A DNA stretch of 64,000 nucleotides from Psychromonas sp. L1A2 (GCF_009828855.1 NZ_WUAG01000002.1:124001-188000), one strand, 5' to 3'; positions 9,053 to 18,513 are shown, counted from the stretch's first letter. Numbers and translations: made by a program. The notes: generated by a model from the sequence alone, not told the origin.

Positions 9053-10150
9053 AGTTATGTATACCTTTATTATTTAATTGACGCATATTTGTAGGGATTT
9101 TTCTTACCTTTCTGTTTGAAAAATATCAGAATAAAATTTATATTTTGTAACAATATAGGATCAATGTGGATTGTATGAATTAACTCTGAACATAACCGAC
9201 GACTCATCAACTCTCTTATAGATTAAGAGTTAACAATATAAATCTAACTTAAATAATTAACAAATACAAAATGATATCCCCCCTTTTTCTTCAACATTGA
9301 TTACTCAGATTTTCGTTAAGCAGTCCAGCTACAGTTTAATATTTTATTGAAGATTATTATCCTACATAGGCGTTATACGTATTTTAAAAGTAATGTTGTG
9401 AATAATTTTTAATAGCAATAATATAATGTCAAAGAAAAGCCAGAGATTAATTAAGTCGCTTTCGTCCCCTAAGTATCTTAGTCAGTAAACACCTTCCTGC
9501 TCACTTCTTCTCGGTAGTAAATGGTATTAAACCCGCACTAAAGTGAAATTAAACAATGCGATAAATAGCCTCGTCAGATTAAGTTGATCATACAGTGTTC
9601 TTTTTAGACGCATAAAAATCCAGCCTCTAAAAAGCACAATTAACCTTTGAATAGTGGGAGCGATTTTTAAAAGAACGACTACCTTTTGTTTCTTCAAATC
9701 TCATAAAGAAACCAATCAAAATTGATGCTTTATACCAATGGAATTAAATAAGTGATCAGAGATTGCGTAGGAAAAGTTAACACTAATAAGGCGTGAGTTG
9801 CAGGAGATAGTTGTTCTCACTTCAAAAATCACAACGCAGTTAACACTTAATTGCCTTCTACTTAATTTATTCAGATTAGAAAGTCATCAGACAAAAATAT
9901 ACGTCTTAACTGAACCTTAAACAGCCTCTTTCCGTATTGGTTTTTATAAATGTGAAAATTGGAAGTTGATAATGTTTGCGACACAGACAGTGTATCAAAA
10001 CCATCAATGACTAAAGCGATGACAATCAGTTTAACAAACGTCATTTTTCATTTAAAAGTAATATCTAATGTTGCTTTTGTTTCAATACAAATTTGATTGC
10101 TACATGAGATTAACATAATTTAAAATCTAACTTATATGAGGTCTATGCTT
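9053..10150. other. Large non-coding region upstream of cydA
   Basis: About 1.1 kb without a supportable gene separates the divergent exonuclease/Cho and cydA genes. It contains the truncated family B element at 9732-9842. A regulated cyd promoter would be expected in the last 200 bases, but I could not identify a clean FNR or ArcA site. Confidence 0.55.
9732..9842 (-). repeat. MITE family B, truncated copy
   Basis: Reverse orientation relative to 5728-5888. It starts with the conserved end ATACCAATGGAATTAAATAA and runs through ACTAATAAGGCGTGAGTTG and GTTCTCACTTCAAAA. Similarity stops after ACGCAGTTA, so roughly 50 bp and the far inverted end are missing. Confidence 0.85.
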
Positions 10151-11581
10151 ATGTTTGAAAGCTTTACTGCGGAGACACTTGCCCGAATTCAGTTTGCATT
10201 CACTATCTCCTTTCATATTATATTCCCAGCTTTTTCGATTGGACTCGCCAGCTTTCTAGCCGTATTGAATGGCTTGTGGCTGAAAACTCATGATAAAACC
10301 TACCTTTTCTTGTTTAATTACTGGAAGAAAATTTTCGCAGTTGCCTTTGGGATGGGAGTCGTTTCCGGTATTGTTATGTCCTATCAATTTGGCACTAACT
10401 GGTCGGTATTTTCAGACAAAACTGGACCAGTACTTGGACCACTTATGGCCTATGAAGTACTCTCTGCCTTCTTTTTAGAGGCAGGATTTTTAGGCATCGC
10501 TTTGTTTGGACGCGAGCGAGTAGGCAATAAACTACACATGTTTGCAGTTTCTATGGTTGCCTTTGGTACTTTAATGTCAGCCACTTGGATTTTATCCGTT
10601 AATTCGTGGATGCAAACACCTGCTGGCTATAGTATTAATGAGGTAGGACAATTTGTTCCAGAAGATTGGTGGCAGATTGTGTTCAACCCATCATTCCCTT
10701 ATCGTTTAGTACACATGGTAGTAGCAGCCTTCCTGACTACGGCACTCGTTGTTGGTGCTGTCGGCGCTTTACACCTACTAAGAAGAAAGGCTGATGTTGC
10801 TGCTCGTCGTATGTTTTCAATGGCGATGGGGATGTTAATTATTGCAGCTCCTTTGCAAATTCTTGTAGGGGACTTTCACGGTTTAAATACTTTAGAGCAC
10901 CAACCAGCCAAAGTAATGGCGATGGAAGGACACTATGATAGCCACCCAGAAGGTGCACCGCTGATTTTATTTGGTATCCCTAATCCAGAAGAAAAGCGAA
11001 TTGATTACGCTATTCAGATACCTAAAATGTCTAGCTTAATTTTAAAGCATGACTTAAATGCACCGCTTGCTGGTCTAGATACGATTGCAGATGAAGATGA
11101 GCCACCTGTTGCCATTGTGTTCTGGAGCTTCCGTATTATGATTTCTCTGGGTTTTGCGATGTTAGGCTTGGCGGTATGGAGTTTTTGGAGACGCATGCGT
11201 GGCAAGCTTTATGATGATGATTGGTTAAAACGAGCAGCGATTGTGATGGGACCAATGGGGTTTGTTGCCGTACTAGCAGGTTGGGTTACTACAGAAGTGG
11301 GTCGTCAACCTTTCACCGTCTACGGGCTATTGCGAACCTCCGATAGTCTTGCTCCGATTGCAGCACCTGCAGTTGCAGTATCCCTAATCGCATTTATCAT
11401 CGTTTATTTCTTTGTCTTTGGAGCAGGTACTTACTATATATTAAGGTTGATGAATAAATTGCCAACTACATCAGGCGTTGATATGAATGACGGTCCTATC
11501 AGGACTGCAGAAAAACAAATTATTGAAACAATTCATGTAGAACATAAATCAGATGACCAAGGAGAAGATCGTGGAATTTGA
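10151..11581 (+). CDS. cydA: Cytochrome bd-type quinol oxidase subunit I (CIO type)
   Basis: A 476-residue integral membrane protein that oxidises quinol and reduces O2 without pumping protons. The heme-ligand His lies in SFHIIFP (His22), the second in YRLVHMVV, and the Met of heme b558 in FWSFRIM. The quinol-binding loop keeps Lys and Glu in AKVMAMEGH. The loop is short and GRQPFTVYGLLRT is present, as in the cyanide-insensitive CioA/short-Q-loop subfamily rather than E. coli CydA. The third in-frame ATG (10151) is preferred, because GAGG at 10138-10141 sits nine bases before it and MFESFTAETLARIQF resembles CioA N termini. cydB overlaps its end. Confidence 0.93.
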   Translation: MFESFTAETLARIQFAFTISFHIIFPAFSIGLASFLAVLNGLWLKTHDKTYLFLFNYWKKIFAVAFGMGVVSGIVMSYQFGTNWSVFSDKTGPVLGPLMAYEVLSAFFLEAGFLGIALFGRERVGNKLHMFAVSMVAFGTLMSATWILSVNSWMQTPAGYSINEVGQFVPEDWWQIVFNPSFPYRLVHMVVAAFLTTALVVGAVGALHLLRRKADVAARRMFSMAMGMLIIAAPLQILVGDFHGLNTLEHQPAKVMAMEGHYDSHPEGAPLILFGIPNPEEKRIDYAIQIPKMSSLILKHDLNAPLAGLDTIADEDEPPVAIVFWSFRIMISLGFAMLGLAVWSFWRRMRGKLYDDDWLKRAAIVMGPMGFVAVLAGWVTTEVGRQPFTVYGLLRTSDSLAPIAAPAVAVSLIAFIIVYFFVFGAGTYYILRLMNKLPTTSGVDMNDGPIRTAEKQIIETIHVEHKSDDQGEDRGI

Positions 11582-12575
11582 ATTATCATTTATCTGGGCC
11601 ATCATTATCACATTCGCCGTACTATGTTATGTCATTTTAGATGGCTTTGATCTAGGCATCGGTATTTTGTTCCCGTCGGCTAAATCAGAACAAGACAAGT
11701 CCGTGATGATGAATACTATTGCTCCCGTCTGGGATGGCAATGAAACTTGGCTAGTAATGGCAGGCGGAGGTTTATTTGCAGTTTTCCCACTAGCTTATGC
11801 CGTTATTATGCCAGCCTTGTACATGCCTATTATACTCATGTTGTTAGCGCTAATTTTCCGAGGCGTTGCCTTTGAATATCGCTGGCGAACCGTGCGTTGG
11901 AAGCCTGTTTGGGACTTTTCTTTCTTCGCAGGTTCAGTGATAGCCGCCTTTACTCAAGGTATTTCGCTTGGTGCATTAGTACAAGGCATTGAAGTGTCAA
12001 ACCGCGCCTACGCTGGCGGTTGGTGGGATTGGCTGACCCCATTTTCATTATTCACTGGATGTGCGGTTGTCATTGGCTATGGCTTATTGGGCTCTACCTG
12101 GTTAATTATGAAAACAGAAGGTGAACTACAAACTAGAATGCGCGGTTATGCAAAATGGTTAGGCATTGCGACCCTAAGCTTTATAGGCGTTGTTAGTATT
12201 GTCACCCCTTTTCAAGATCCCGCTTATTTCCAACGTTGGTTCGCACTGCCTGGTAGTGTGTTTAGTGTGTTAGTTCCTGCTTTGCTAGCACTGTGCACTT
12301 GGTTACTATTTATGGGATTAAAGCGTGATAAAGAAGCTCAGCCATTTCTTGCCTCACTTGGCTTATTTGTACTCAGCTTCATCGGTATTCTTATTAGTTT
12401 TTACCCTAATATTGTACCGCCAAGTTTAACCATCGCTGAAGCAGCTGCGCCTGATTCCAGTTTAAAATTCGCACTAATGGGAACGGTAGTTTTAGTGCCA
12501 TTAATTTTAATCTATACCGCTTATGCATATTGGGTATTCCGGGGTAAAGTAAGACCTGAAGATGGGTATCACTAA
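11571..12575 (+). CDS. cydB: Cytochrome bd-type quinol oxidase subunit II
   Basis: A 334-residue membrane partner of CydA with about eight or nine transmembrane segments. The conserved ETWLVMAGGGLFAVFPLAYA and the N-terminal VILDGFDLGIGILFP are CydB hallmarks. I place the start at the GTG at 11571 because AGGAG at 11560-11564 precedes it by six bases; an upstream ATG at 11553 has no such site. The gene overlaps the last 11 bases of cydA and its stop overlaps the next small gene, so the three are translationally coupled. Confidence 0.93.
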   Translation: MEFELSFIWAIIITFAVLCYVILDGFDLGIGILFPSAKSEQDKSVMMNTIAPVWDGNETWLVMAGGGLFAVFPLAYAVIMPALYMPIILMLLALIFRGVAFEYRWRTVRWKPVWDFSFFAGSVIAAFTQGISLGALVQGIEVSNRAYAGGWWDWLTPFSLFTGCAVVIGYGLLGSTWLIMKTEGELQTRMRGYAKWLGIATLSFIGVVSIVTPFQDPAYFQRWFALPGSVFSVLVPALLALCTWLLFMGLKRDKEAQPFLASLGLFVLSFIGILISFYPNIVPPSLTIAEAAAPDSSLKFALMGTVVLVPLILIYTAYAYWVFRGKVRPEDGYH

Positions 12576-12682
12576 TGGCTTGGAAAAAATATAAGAAACT
12601 AGCATGGTTCGTTGGGATTTGGCTCTCTAGTGTTTTAGCGCTGGGCATTGTGGCTATGATGATAAAGTCAGTCATCCTTTAA
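12575..12682 (+). CDS. DUF2474-type small membrane protein of the cyd operon
   Basis: A 35-residue peptide whose ATG overlaps the cydB stop codon (TAATG). It has a basic N terminus (AWKKYKK) followed by one transmembrane helix, WFVGIWLSSVLALGIVAM. This layout matches the DUF2474 proteins that follow cioAB-type oxidase genes, and is analogous to CydX in E. coli bd oxidase, where a single-helix subunit stabilises the complex. A structural or assembly role is inferred from position and topology. Confidence 0.82.
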   Translation: MAWKKYKKLAWFVGIWLSSVLALGIVAMMIKSVIL

Positions 12683-13191
12683 CGTTTTTTGTTTCGTGTC
12701 GGGTTTCGGATCGGTATCGTCACTTACCTGCTTAGATCGGCTAAAGTCGATCCAAGCAGCCTTAATCTAAGTTTAAAACGCAACTAACCCGCTTCCATTT
12801 AGAAAGGAAGCGATCTCGACATACTCGATAATGTTTTGCTTGCATCAAACGATGGCCAAAGCGAAAAAGGTTATTTACTCCCCTGGCAACTTAAAAACGT
12901 TAGGCTTACCCCTTTAATTTGAATCATCGTATCCGCCTTTCTTGTTACCAAGTAGGTTGATGCGATAATTCATATCCATTATTTTCATACTGAACGGTTG
13001 AGTACTTCACACTTGGCCTTAATTCTTTTTTGCGACAGGGTAACAACAAAAAATAACTGAACATCCATAAAATTTCACTCACCTCATAATGCTCCACAGC
13101 ATATAATCACCATTTCTTAGTTTTTTGAATGCAATAACGCTGTACTATATGTACAACTAATAATTAGATTACTAATAGAAATGAAGGTTTT
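12683..13191. other. Intergenic region downstream of the cyd operon
   Basis: These 509 bases hold the hairpin at 12728-12759. The rest shows no gene, recognised repeat or regulatory site. Confidence 0.55.
12728..12759 (+). terminator. Hairpin after the cyd operon (no U-tract)
   Basis: CTGCTTAGATCG (12728-12739) and CGATCCAAGCAG (12748-12759) form a 12-bp stem with one mismatch and an 8-base loop, 46 bases past the DUF2474 stop. No T-run follows, so it may be a processing or stabilising structure rather than an intrinsic terminator. Confidence 0.45.
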
Positions 13192-13359
13192 ATGAACATA
13201 ATAAAAAAAGCATGGAAAACCTACTGCGATTGGTTAGATGAAATGGGGTTAACACCTGAAAATAAACGTTGCTGTGTCCCACTTGATGAACGAGCACAAA
13301 AAGCACTTCGAGGTGAGCAGCAATCAGACAACGCCACAGATAATAAAAAAAGCAGATAA
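13192..13359 (+). CDS. Small conserved-looking protein (possibly DUF5363)
   Basis: A 55-residue protein beginning MNIIKKAWKTYCDWLDEMGL and continuing TPENKRCCVPLDERAQ, with a polar, charged tail. An AAGG site lies a few bases before the ATG and a clear intrinsic terminator follows 3 bases after the stop, so it looks like a real one-gene unit. The Trp/Cys pattern recalls small gammaproteobacterial proteins I believe are filed as DUF5363, but I am not certain of that match. Function unknown. Confidence 0.6.
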   Translation: MNIIKKAWKTYCDWLDEMGLTPENKRCCVPLDERAQKALRGEQQSDNATDNKKSR

Positions 13360-13361
13360 GC

Positions 13362-13404
13362 TTAGTGGTTATTGCCACTAATTTAGGGTTATTTAACCCT
13401 TTTT
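13362..13404 (+). terminator. Double-hairpin intrinsic terminator
   Basis: TTAGTGG and CCACTAA form a first stem (13362-13381). AGGGTT-ATTT-AACCCT (13385-13400), followed by a run of T, forms a typical intrinsic terminator for the 55-residue gene. Confidence 0.8.
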
Positions 13405-13550
13405 CTAAAACGCAATGTACCTCATTGCGATCTAGCAAGTTAAAGCTTAAAAATAGCCAATTGAGTTAATGATCAAGTAGGCAACACCATTTCATGCCTC
13501 TGTAAATAAGGTTGTCCCGCTTTCTCATTCAAAGCTTTCAACAACCCCTA

Positions 13551-15365
13551 TTATTGATCCGCATTATTTTTATCAAACTGTAAATCACACAACTTTTTAT
13601 ATAATGGCGAACTGGTTAATAACGACTGATGATCCCCTGTGTCAACGATCCTACCTTTATCCATCACCACAATTAAGTCTGCATCGATCACTGTGGATAA
13701 GCGATGCGCAATAATCAAGGTGGTTCTATCTTGCATTAACTCATTCAATGCAGATTGCACATGGTGTTCACTTTGAGCATCTAACGCACTGGTTGCTTCA
13801 TCTAATAATAAAACATTTGGATCTTTTAAAATCGCTCTCGCGATGGCAATGCGTTGTTTTTGCCCTCCCGATAATCGTACGCCCTGCTCGCCTAAGAAAC
13901 TCGCGTAACCTTGCGGTAATTGATGAATAAACTGATCGGCATGCGCGCGTTTTGCAGCGTCGATGACTTGCGCATCGGTCGCCTGTGGATTGCCGTAACG
14001 TATGTTGTGCCAAACGTCTGAGCTAAATAAAATCGGTTGTTGTGGCACCATACCCATGGCTTCACGTAAATCAGTTAATGCCAGTTGGGTAATATCCGTG
14101 TCATTAAACTTTATGTGGCCTTGCTGCGGGTCATAAAATCGTTGTAACAATTCAAAGAGTGTTGTTTTCCCTGCACCGGAAGGCCCCACTAACGCGACTG
14201 TTTTTCCCGCTGGGATTATTAAATTAATATCTTGTAGCGCAGGAATATCTGGTCGTGACGGGTAGGAGAAATTGACTTGTTCAAAAGTAATCGCCGATGT
14301 GGATTGTGCTTTCATCACACTCGGTTGGTTAGGTTGTTTTATATCACTTTCTACTTTTAATAAGTCCAATAAACGGGTTGCTGAACCAGCTGCTCGTTGA
14401 AGCTCTCCATAAACCTCTGCGATGGTGGCCACTGACGTTGCCACTATAATGGCGTAAAAAACAAAGGCACCTAATTCACCACCGGTCATTTTACCTGAGA
14501 GCACATCCATTCCACCAATCCACAACATGCTGCTAATGGCCGCGAAGGTGAGGAAGATGACAATAGCAATCAAAAATGAACGTTGTTTTACTCTGCGCTT
14601 TGCCACTACAAAAGCTTTCTCAACTTCTTCACCAAAAGCGATTTGCTCTCTGGCTTCATGCGTATAACTTTGCACGACTTTAATGTTTTGAATGATCTCG
14701 CCAGCATAGGTACCAATATCGGCAATGGCCCCCTGTGACGTTTCAGCTAACGCCCTGACTTTTCGGCCGTAAATGAGCATCGGTATTAATATAAAAGGTA
14801 CGGCGACGATCACCACTAAAGACAGCTTTAAGTTGGTGACAAATAACATGACCAACCCACCAGCCAACAGAAAAAAACTGCGTAACGACATTGAAAATGA
14901 AGAGCCGATAATAGATTGCAATAACGCAGTGTCAGTGGTTAAACGTGACATTAATTCGCCACTTCTATTTTCTTCAAAGTAACTTGGATGCAAAGTGACG
15001 ATGCGATTAAACACCGCCTTTCTAATGTCGGCACTCACTCGTTCACCTAACCACGACATTAAATAAAAACGACTAAACGTCCCTACTGCCAATAAACCAA
15101 CCAGAAAAACTAACCCTAAAATAGTCGCTTGTAACTGTTGCGCTGAGCCGGCAATAAACCCATTGTCGATAACCAATTTCACTGCTTGCCCTAAGGACAA
15201 GTTAATAGCCGCCGTCATTAATAAAGCAAGTAGTGCCAATGAAAGCATTAGCTTATAAGGTTTTATAAAGGAAAAGATAGGTAATAAACTATTAAAGGCT
15301 TTCAGCTTTTCTTTTGGATTAGATTTGTTTTGTAAATAGGTGTCATCTGCAGCAGTATTATTCAC
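13551..15365 (-). CDS. MsbA-like ABC exporter, fused membrane and ATPase domains
   Basis: A 604-residue half-transporter expected to dimerise in the inner membrane. Residues 35-315 form the six-helix exporter domain. The ATPase domain has Walker A GPSGAGKTT near 394-402, signature LSGGQKQRIAIARAIL, Walker B VLLLDEATSALD and the IIAHRLS H-loop, all intact. The start appears to be a GTG at 15365, and the ribosome site is weak. It is not next to lpxK, so it is probably a multidrug or lipid-type exporter of the broad MsbA/BmrA class rather than msbA itself. Substrate unknown. Confidence 0.88.
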   Translation of the reverse strand: MNNTAADDTYLQNKSNPKEKLKAFNSLLPIFSFIKPYKLMLSLALLALLMTAAINLSLGQAVKLVIDNGFIAGSAQQLQATILGLVFLVGLLAVGTFSRFYLMSWLGERVSADIRKAVFNRIVTLHPSYFEENRSGELMSRLTTDTALLQSIIGSSFSMSLRSFFLLAGGLVMLFVTNLKLSLVVIVAVPFILIPMLIYGRKVRALAETSQGAIADIGTYAGEIIQNIKVVQSYTHEAREQIAFGEEVEKAFVVAKRRVKQRSFLIAIVIFLTFAAISSMLWIGGMDVLSGKMTGGELGAFVFYAIIVATSVATIAEVYGELQRAAGSATRLLDLLKVESDIKQPNQPSVMKAQSTSAITFEQVNFSYPSRPDIPALQDINLIIPAGKTVALVGPSGAGKTTLFELLQRFYDPQQGHIKFNDTDITQLALTDLREAMGMVPQQPILFSSDVWHNIRYGNPQATDAQVIDAAKRAHADQFIHQLPQGYASFLGEQGVRLSGGQKQRIAIARAILKDPNVLLLDEATSALDAQSEHHVQSALNELMQDRTTLIIAHRLSTVIDADLIVVMDKGRIVDTGDHQSLLTSSPLYKKLCDLQFDKNNADQ

Positions 15366-15474
15366 AATATACTCAATATGTTAGGAGGTGATCGTATTAT
15401 TAACTAAGAATTAGATGCTAAGCGTTAATAATGGTGCCGAGAGAGCAGTAATTCAAGGATATGAATGGAGAAAC

Positions 15475-15509
15475 AAAAAATCCCATGGCCTGTTGAGTCA
15501 TAGGATTTG
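15475..15509 (-). terminator. Intrinsic terminator of the FAD oxidoreductase gene
   Basis: Read on the reverse strand, AAATCCTATG pairs with CATGGGATTT across an 11-base loop and runs into a T-rich tract, about 30 bases past the stop at 15540. Confidence 0.65.
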
Positions 15510-15539
15510 TTATTTACTGTTGGATAAATGGTTTAAGGT

Positions 15540-16985
15540 TTAATGCTGTTTGATATTACGATAAGCTAGCGCTATCGGGTAGCCACGTTGTTGTGTGTAA
15601 AGCTCCGATCGCTCAGTAATTGCTTGGTCGCTAATAGAGTGCGTAATTGGAAACAAACGAGCACCGACTGCACTTTTATCGACAAACCCAATTTCAAATA
15701 ACTTCTGCATCAAGGCATCAGCACAGGTTAACACTGAAGACGCTTTGACTATTTCACAACGAGCATAGTTATTGTTTTCAAAAGAAACACCAGCGGCACG
15801 TAAATTAGCATCTTCACCAGGAATTTGCTGAGCACCAAATAATGGTTTCCCCGTGACCGTCGCTTGTTTGAAGGCCGGAATATAACGAGATAAATGTTCA
15901 ATAGCACGTTGACCTCTGACCGCTATTTCTTGATTCAACCAACCAACATCAATTTTACGCAACAATTCAGGCGCTAACTTCGGTTGGGAACTGTTTTCAG
16001 CATTAGCCACTAACCCGTTTTCAAACAACGTAATTTCATCTGTCATGCCATGCAATTGCACTAGGTTGTCTGCATATGGCGTAAACTGTGCCATACCTTC
16101 TGGTGTACCACGTACACCATGAAAGATAACTTCAGGCCACAACCCTTCTGTACCTTGCCATTGCGTTACATAAGCGGCTTTAAATTCAACTAATCGTTGA
16201 CGGTAAAAACCTGCTAAGTCATCAATTTCACCGGTTTTAAAGCCAGCAGCGTTGATCAAATAATCAAACTCATGTGTACTCGTTACGCCATTTTCTTCAC
16301 TGGTGATAGACCATTTTTGTTGTTTATCTTGGTCTATTTTAGTCACTTTATTATTTAAATGTATTTGGCATAATTCATTTTTTTCTAACGAAAGTGCTGC
16401 AGTCGCTCCTAAGCGAAATACATTCCAACCAAATTCTTGGACTAATACCACAGGAAATTTAAGCAGTGATAAATCAACATGTTTAGCAAATGGAATCATC
16501 CATTGTTCAGCCGTTTCAGGCACTTTTTTCTCATCTAATAAAGCCAGCGCTTGTAATTCTTCTAGCTCAAATAAACGATAATAGTCAGTTGGATCACCTA
16601 ACACTTGATTATTTATGTCATGTTCAATGAGTTTTTGATATTCATTTTGCAATAACGTTAAACGTGGTAATAAATCTAATGGTTGCCCGGCATCCTGTTG
16701 AGGGATAGCAACCACTGTTGGTCGATAATCCACTGAATCTGGATAGAGACGTAATGCTTCAATAGACTCTTTTAATAACGTAATACATTGCTTATCAGGA
16801 ATCTCACGATACAAATTCCCACCAGCATGTAGATGACAAATAGGTGGACCGTTAACTAAACTCGTCCCCTTTTCAAACAAGTCAACTTGTAAGCCTATTT
16901 CACTTAAACACAATGCAATGGAAGCACCTGCTATACCACCACCGATAATCGCAATTTTTTTATCTGACATTTCATTCGTAGTCAT
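15540..16985 (-). CDS. FAD-dependent oxidoreductase, DAO family
   Basis: A 481-residue flavoprotein. The N-terminal KIAIIGGGIAGASIAL is a dinucleotide-binding Rossmann motif followed by the acidic end of strand 2 (VDLFEKG), as in the D-amino-acid oxidase/glycerol-3-phosphate dehydrogenase family. YLINAAGFKTGEID is the second FAD-contacting segment. No signal peptide is seen. Members oxidise amines, hydroxy acids or amino acids, and the substrate cannot be assigned here. The start could also be Met6 (MSDKKIAII). Only 36 bases separate it from gph upstream, so the two may be co-transcribed. Confidence 0.82.
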   Translation of the reverse strand: MTTNEMSDKKIAIIGGGIAGASIALCLSEIGLQVDLFEKGTSLVNGPPICHLHAGGNLYREIPDKQCITLLKESIEALRLYPDSVDYRPTVVAIPQQDAGQPLDLLPRLTLLQNEYQKLIEHDINNQVLGDPTDYYRLFELEELQALALLDEKKVPETAEQWMIPFAKHVDLSLLKFPVVLVQEFGWNVFRLGATAALSLEKNELCQIHLNNKVTKIDQDKQQKWSITSEENGVTSTHEFDYLINAAGFKTGEIDDLAGFYRQRLVEFKAAYVTQWQGTEGLWPEVIFHGVRGTPEGMAQFTPYADNLVQLHGMTDEITLFENGLVANAENSSQPKLAPELLRKIDVGWLNQEIAVRGQRAIEHLSRYIPAFKQATVTGKPLFGAQQIPGEDANLRAAGVSFENNNYARCEIVKASSVLTCADALMQKLFEIGFVDKSAVGARLFPITHSISDQAITERSELYTQQRGYPIALAYRNIKQH

Positions 16986-17021
16986 TATAAAACCATTTAT
17001 ATCTATGTTAAAAGACTGTAA

Positions 17022-17726
17022 TTACTCGCTTAGTTCATACTCATTGATATCAGAAAGCGTAGCAATAATGTCGGCAAAATCATCAAAACTAACATCTGGA
17101 TTATGTTCGTTGATATCTTCACCGTAGTTATAGCCATAACTTAACCCGATACTCTGCATATTCGCAGCATTCGCAGCAAGTACATCATTTTTAGAATCAC
17201 CGACCATGACACATTGTTCAACCGTGACACCTAACTTTTCACAAGCATAATGCAATGGTAGTGGATCTGGTTTGCGTTTTTCTAACGTATCGCCACCAAC
17301 TAACAGCTCAAACAATCCATTTAAATCTAACCCATCAAGAATAGGCTGGATAAAGTCGTACGGCTTATTGGTCACAATTGCTAATTGGTAACCTTTCGCT
17401 TTTAATATCTTAAGTGATGCACGAACGTGAGGATAAGTAACCGTATCAACACATAAGTTTTTAGCATAAAAATCAAGGAAAATAGCCAGTGATTTTTCTA
17501 GTAATTCAGGGTCTAAATTTTTATCAATTTCAGTCTGACCAGACAAGCCTCTTTGCACTAAAATACTCGCGCCATTTCCTACCCAAGAACGGATAATAGT
17601 CGGTGAAATTTCTTCACGACCAATACTCGTTAACATGTGGTTAATAGCTAATGCTAGGTCTGGTGCGCTATCAATTAAAGTGCCGTCTAAATCAAATAAA
17701 ACCGCTTTTTTGCCTGTAAATTTCAA
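17022..17726 (-). CDS. gph: Phosphoglycolate phosphatase
   Basis: A 234-residue HAD-superfamily phosphatase that removes 2-phosphoglycolate formed during DNA repair. Motif I is LFDLDGTLIDSAPDL with Asp12 and Asp14. VTNKP is motif II, the Lys in EKRKPDP is motif III and MVGDSKNDVLAA is motif IV. These match Gph rather than other HAD enzymes. The start is TTG at 17726, supported by AGGAG (17733-17737) six bases upstream; no ATG is better placed. It lies upstream of the FAD oxidoreductase on the same strand. Confidence 0.92.
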   Translation of the reverse strand: MKFTGKKAVLFDLDGTLIDSAPDLALAINHMLTSIGREEISPTIIRSWVGNGASILVQRGLSGQTEIDKNLDPELLEKSLAIFLDFYAKNLCVDTVTYPHVRASLKILKAKGYQLAIVTNKPYDFIQPILDGLDLNGLFELLVGGDTLEKRKPDPLPLHYACEKLGVTVEQCVMVGDSKNDVLAANAANMQSIGLSYGYNYGEDINEHNPDVSFDDFADIIATLSDINEYELSE

Positions 17727-17847
17727 GAGTAACTCCTAAGTGCTTGTGCTTTTAACTTATGATAACTTTTATCTGTAACTTTCTACTTTCAATATAGCCA
17801 TACTATCAAAATGTATGAGCGTTAATAACCTCTATTAAACCTTTAAT

Positions 17848-18513
17848 TTAATTAGGGTTATTATTTAGCATCCATGGAGTTATACGTTTAAGTAAAAGGT
17901 TAAGTTCATTTATTTTATTTATTATGTTGAAAGAATCTTTTTTCAGTAAAAGATCGCCGTTACTCGCGATACTAATTTGATTACCTAATGTGTTTAACTG
18001 AGGCTCAGTTAATGGTGACGTGAGTGTTAATCTAACACCTGCAAATTCAGGTAAAAAGTATTTACCAATCATGCCTGCATTTTTCTTTAATACACCTTCT
18101 AGTTGTTCCGAAATAGCCATTAACTTTTTTTCATTTAAGTTAGAAAGTTCTCGCTCTTTAGCCATTACTGTTATTTGTAAGTTACAGTTAGAAAGCGTTT
18201 TACCATCGTCGAGGTCAACCACTAATACTGCACCATCTTGACGATGCTGATCTGAGTAAAATGGTAATAAGCGCCCTTCTGGTTGGAAAAGAATGGGCTC
18301 ATTAACCTCTTCAACCACGATCTCTGCGTTATTAATATGACATAAGCTTTGATTTTCACTGTCTACTAAATAAAAAGCCGTGGTCACATAAGGGTAATCT
18401 AATTTATACATGGTTTTCATGTAACTAAAGAAAACCGAATAATTTAGCTTGATAGTAGATGCTTGGCTAAATGAAGAAAACAACATTAGCGAAACGACAA
18501 GTAATAAGCGCAT
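17848..18513 (-). CDS. Secreted DUF2987-like protein
   Basis: A 221-residue protein with a clear signal peptide (MRLLLVVSLMLFSSFSQAS), so probably periplasmic. The body begins KLNYSVFFSYMKTMYKLDYP, which resembles the DUF2987 family of marine gammaproteobacteria, and carries two cysteines (SLCHIN, SNCNLQ) that could form a disulfide. No enzymatic motif is visible. It is followed by gph and preceded by a membrane-protein gene on the same strand. The family call is moderate and the function is unknown. Confidence 0.65.
   Translation of the reverse strand: MRLLLVVSLMLFSSFSQASTIKLNYSVFFSYMKTMYKLDYPYVTTAFYLVDSENQSLCHINNAEIVVEEVNEPILFQPEGRLLPFYSDQHRQDGAVLVVDLDDGKTLSNCNLQITVMAKERELSNLNEKKLMAISEQLEGVLKKNAGMIGKYFLPEFAGVRLTLTSPLTEPQLNTLGNQISIASNGDLLLKKDSFNIINKINELNLLLKRITPWMLNNNPN

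Noticed and set aside
9900..10135. FNR or ArcA site for the cyd promoter
   Set aside because: Half-sites such as TTGAT occur, but none is paired with a correctly spaced ATCAA; not enough to report.
13190..13438. 82-codon reverse-strand frame
   Set aside because: It covers the 55-residue forward gene and runs through its terminator hairpins; the forward frame has the ribosome site and terminator, so the reverse frame is discounted.
15382..15393. TAGGAGGTGATC, an exact anti-anti-Shine-Dalgarno string (complement of the 16S 3' end) on the forward strand
   Set aside because: No start codon or open frame follows at usable distance on that strand, and no rRNA gene surrounds it; it lies just upstream of the ABC exporter start on the other strand. 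Treated as chance.
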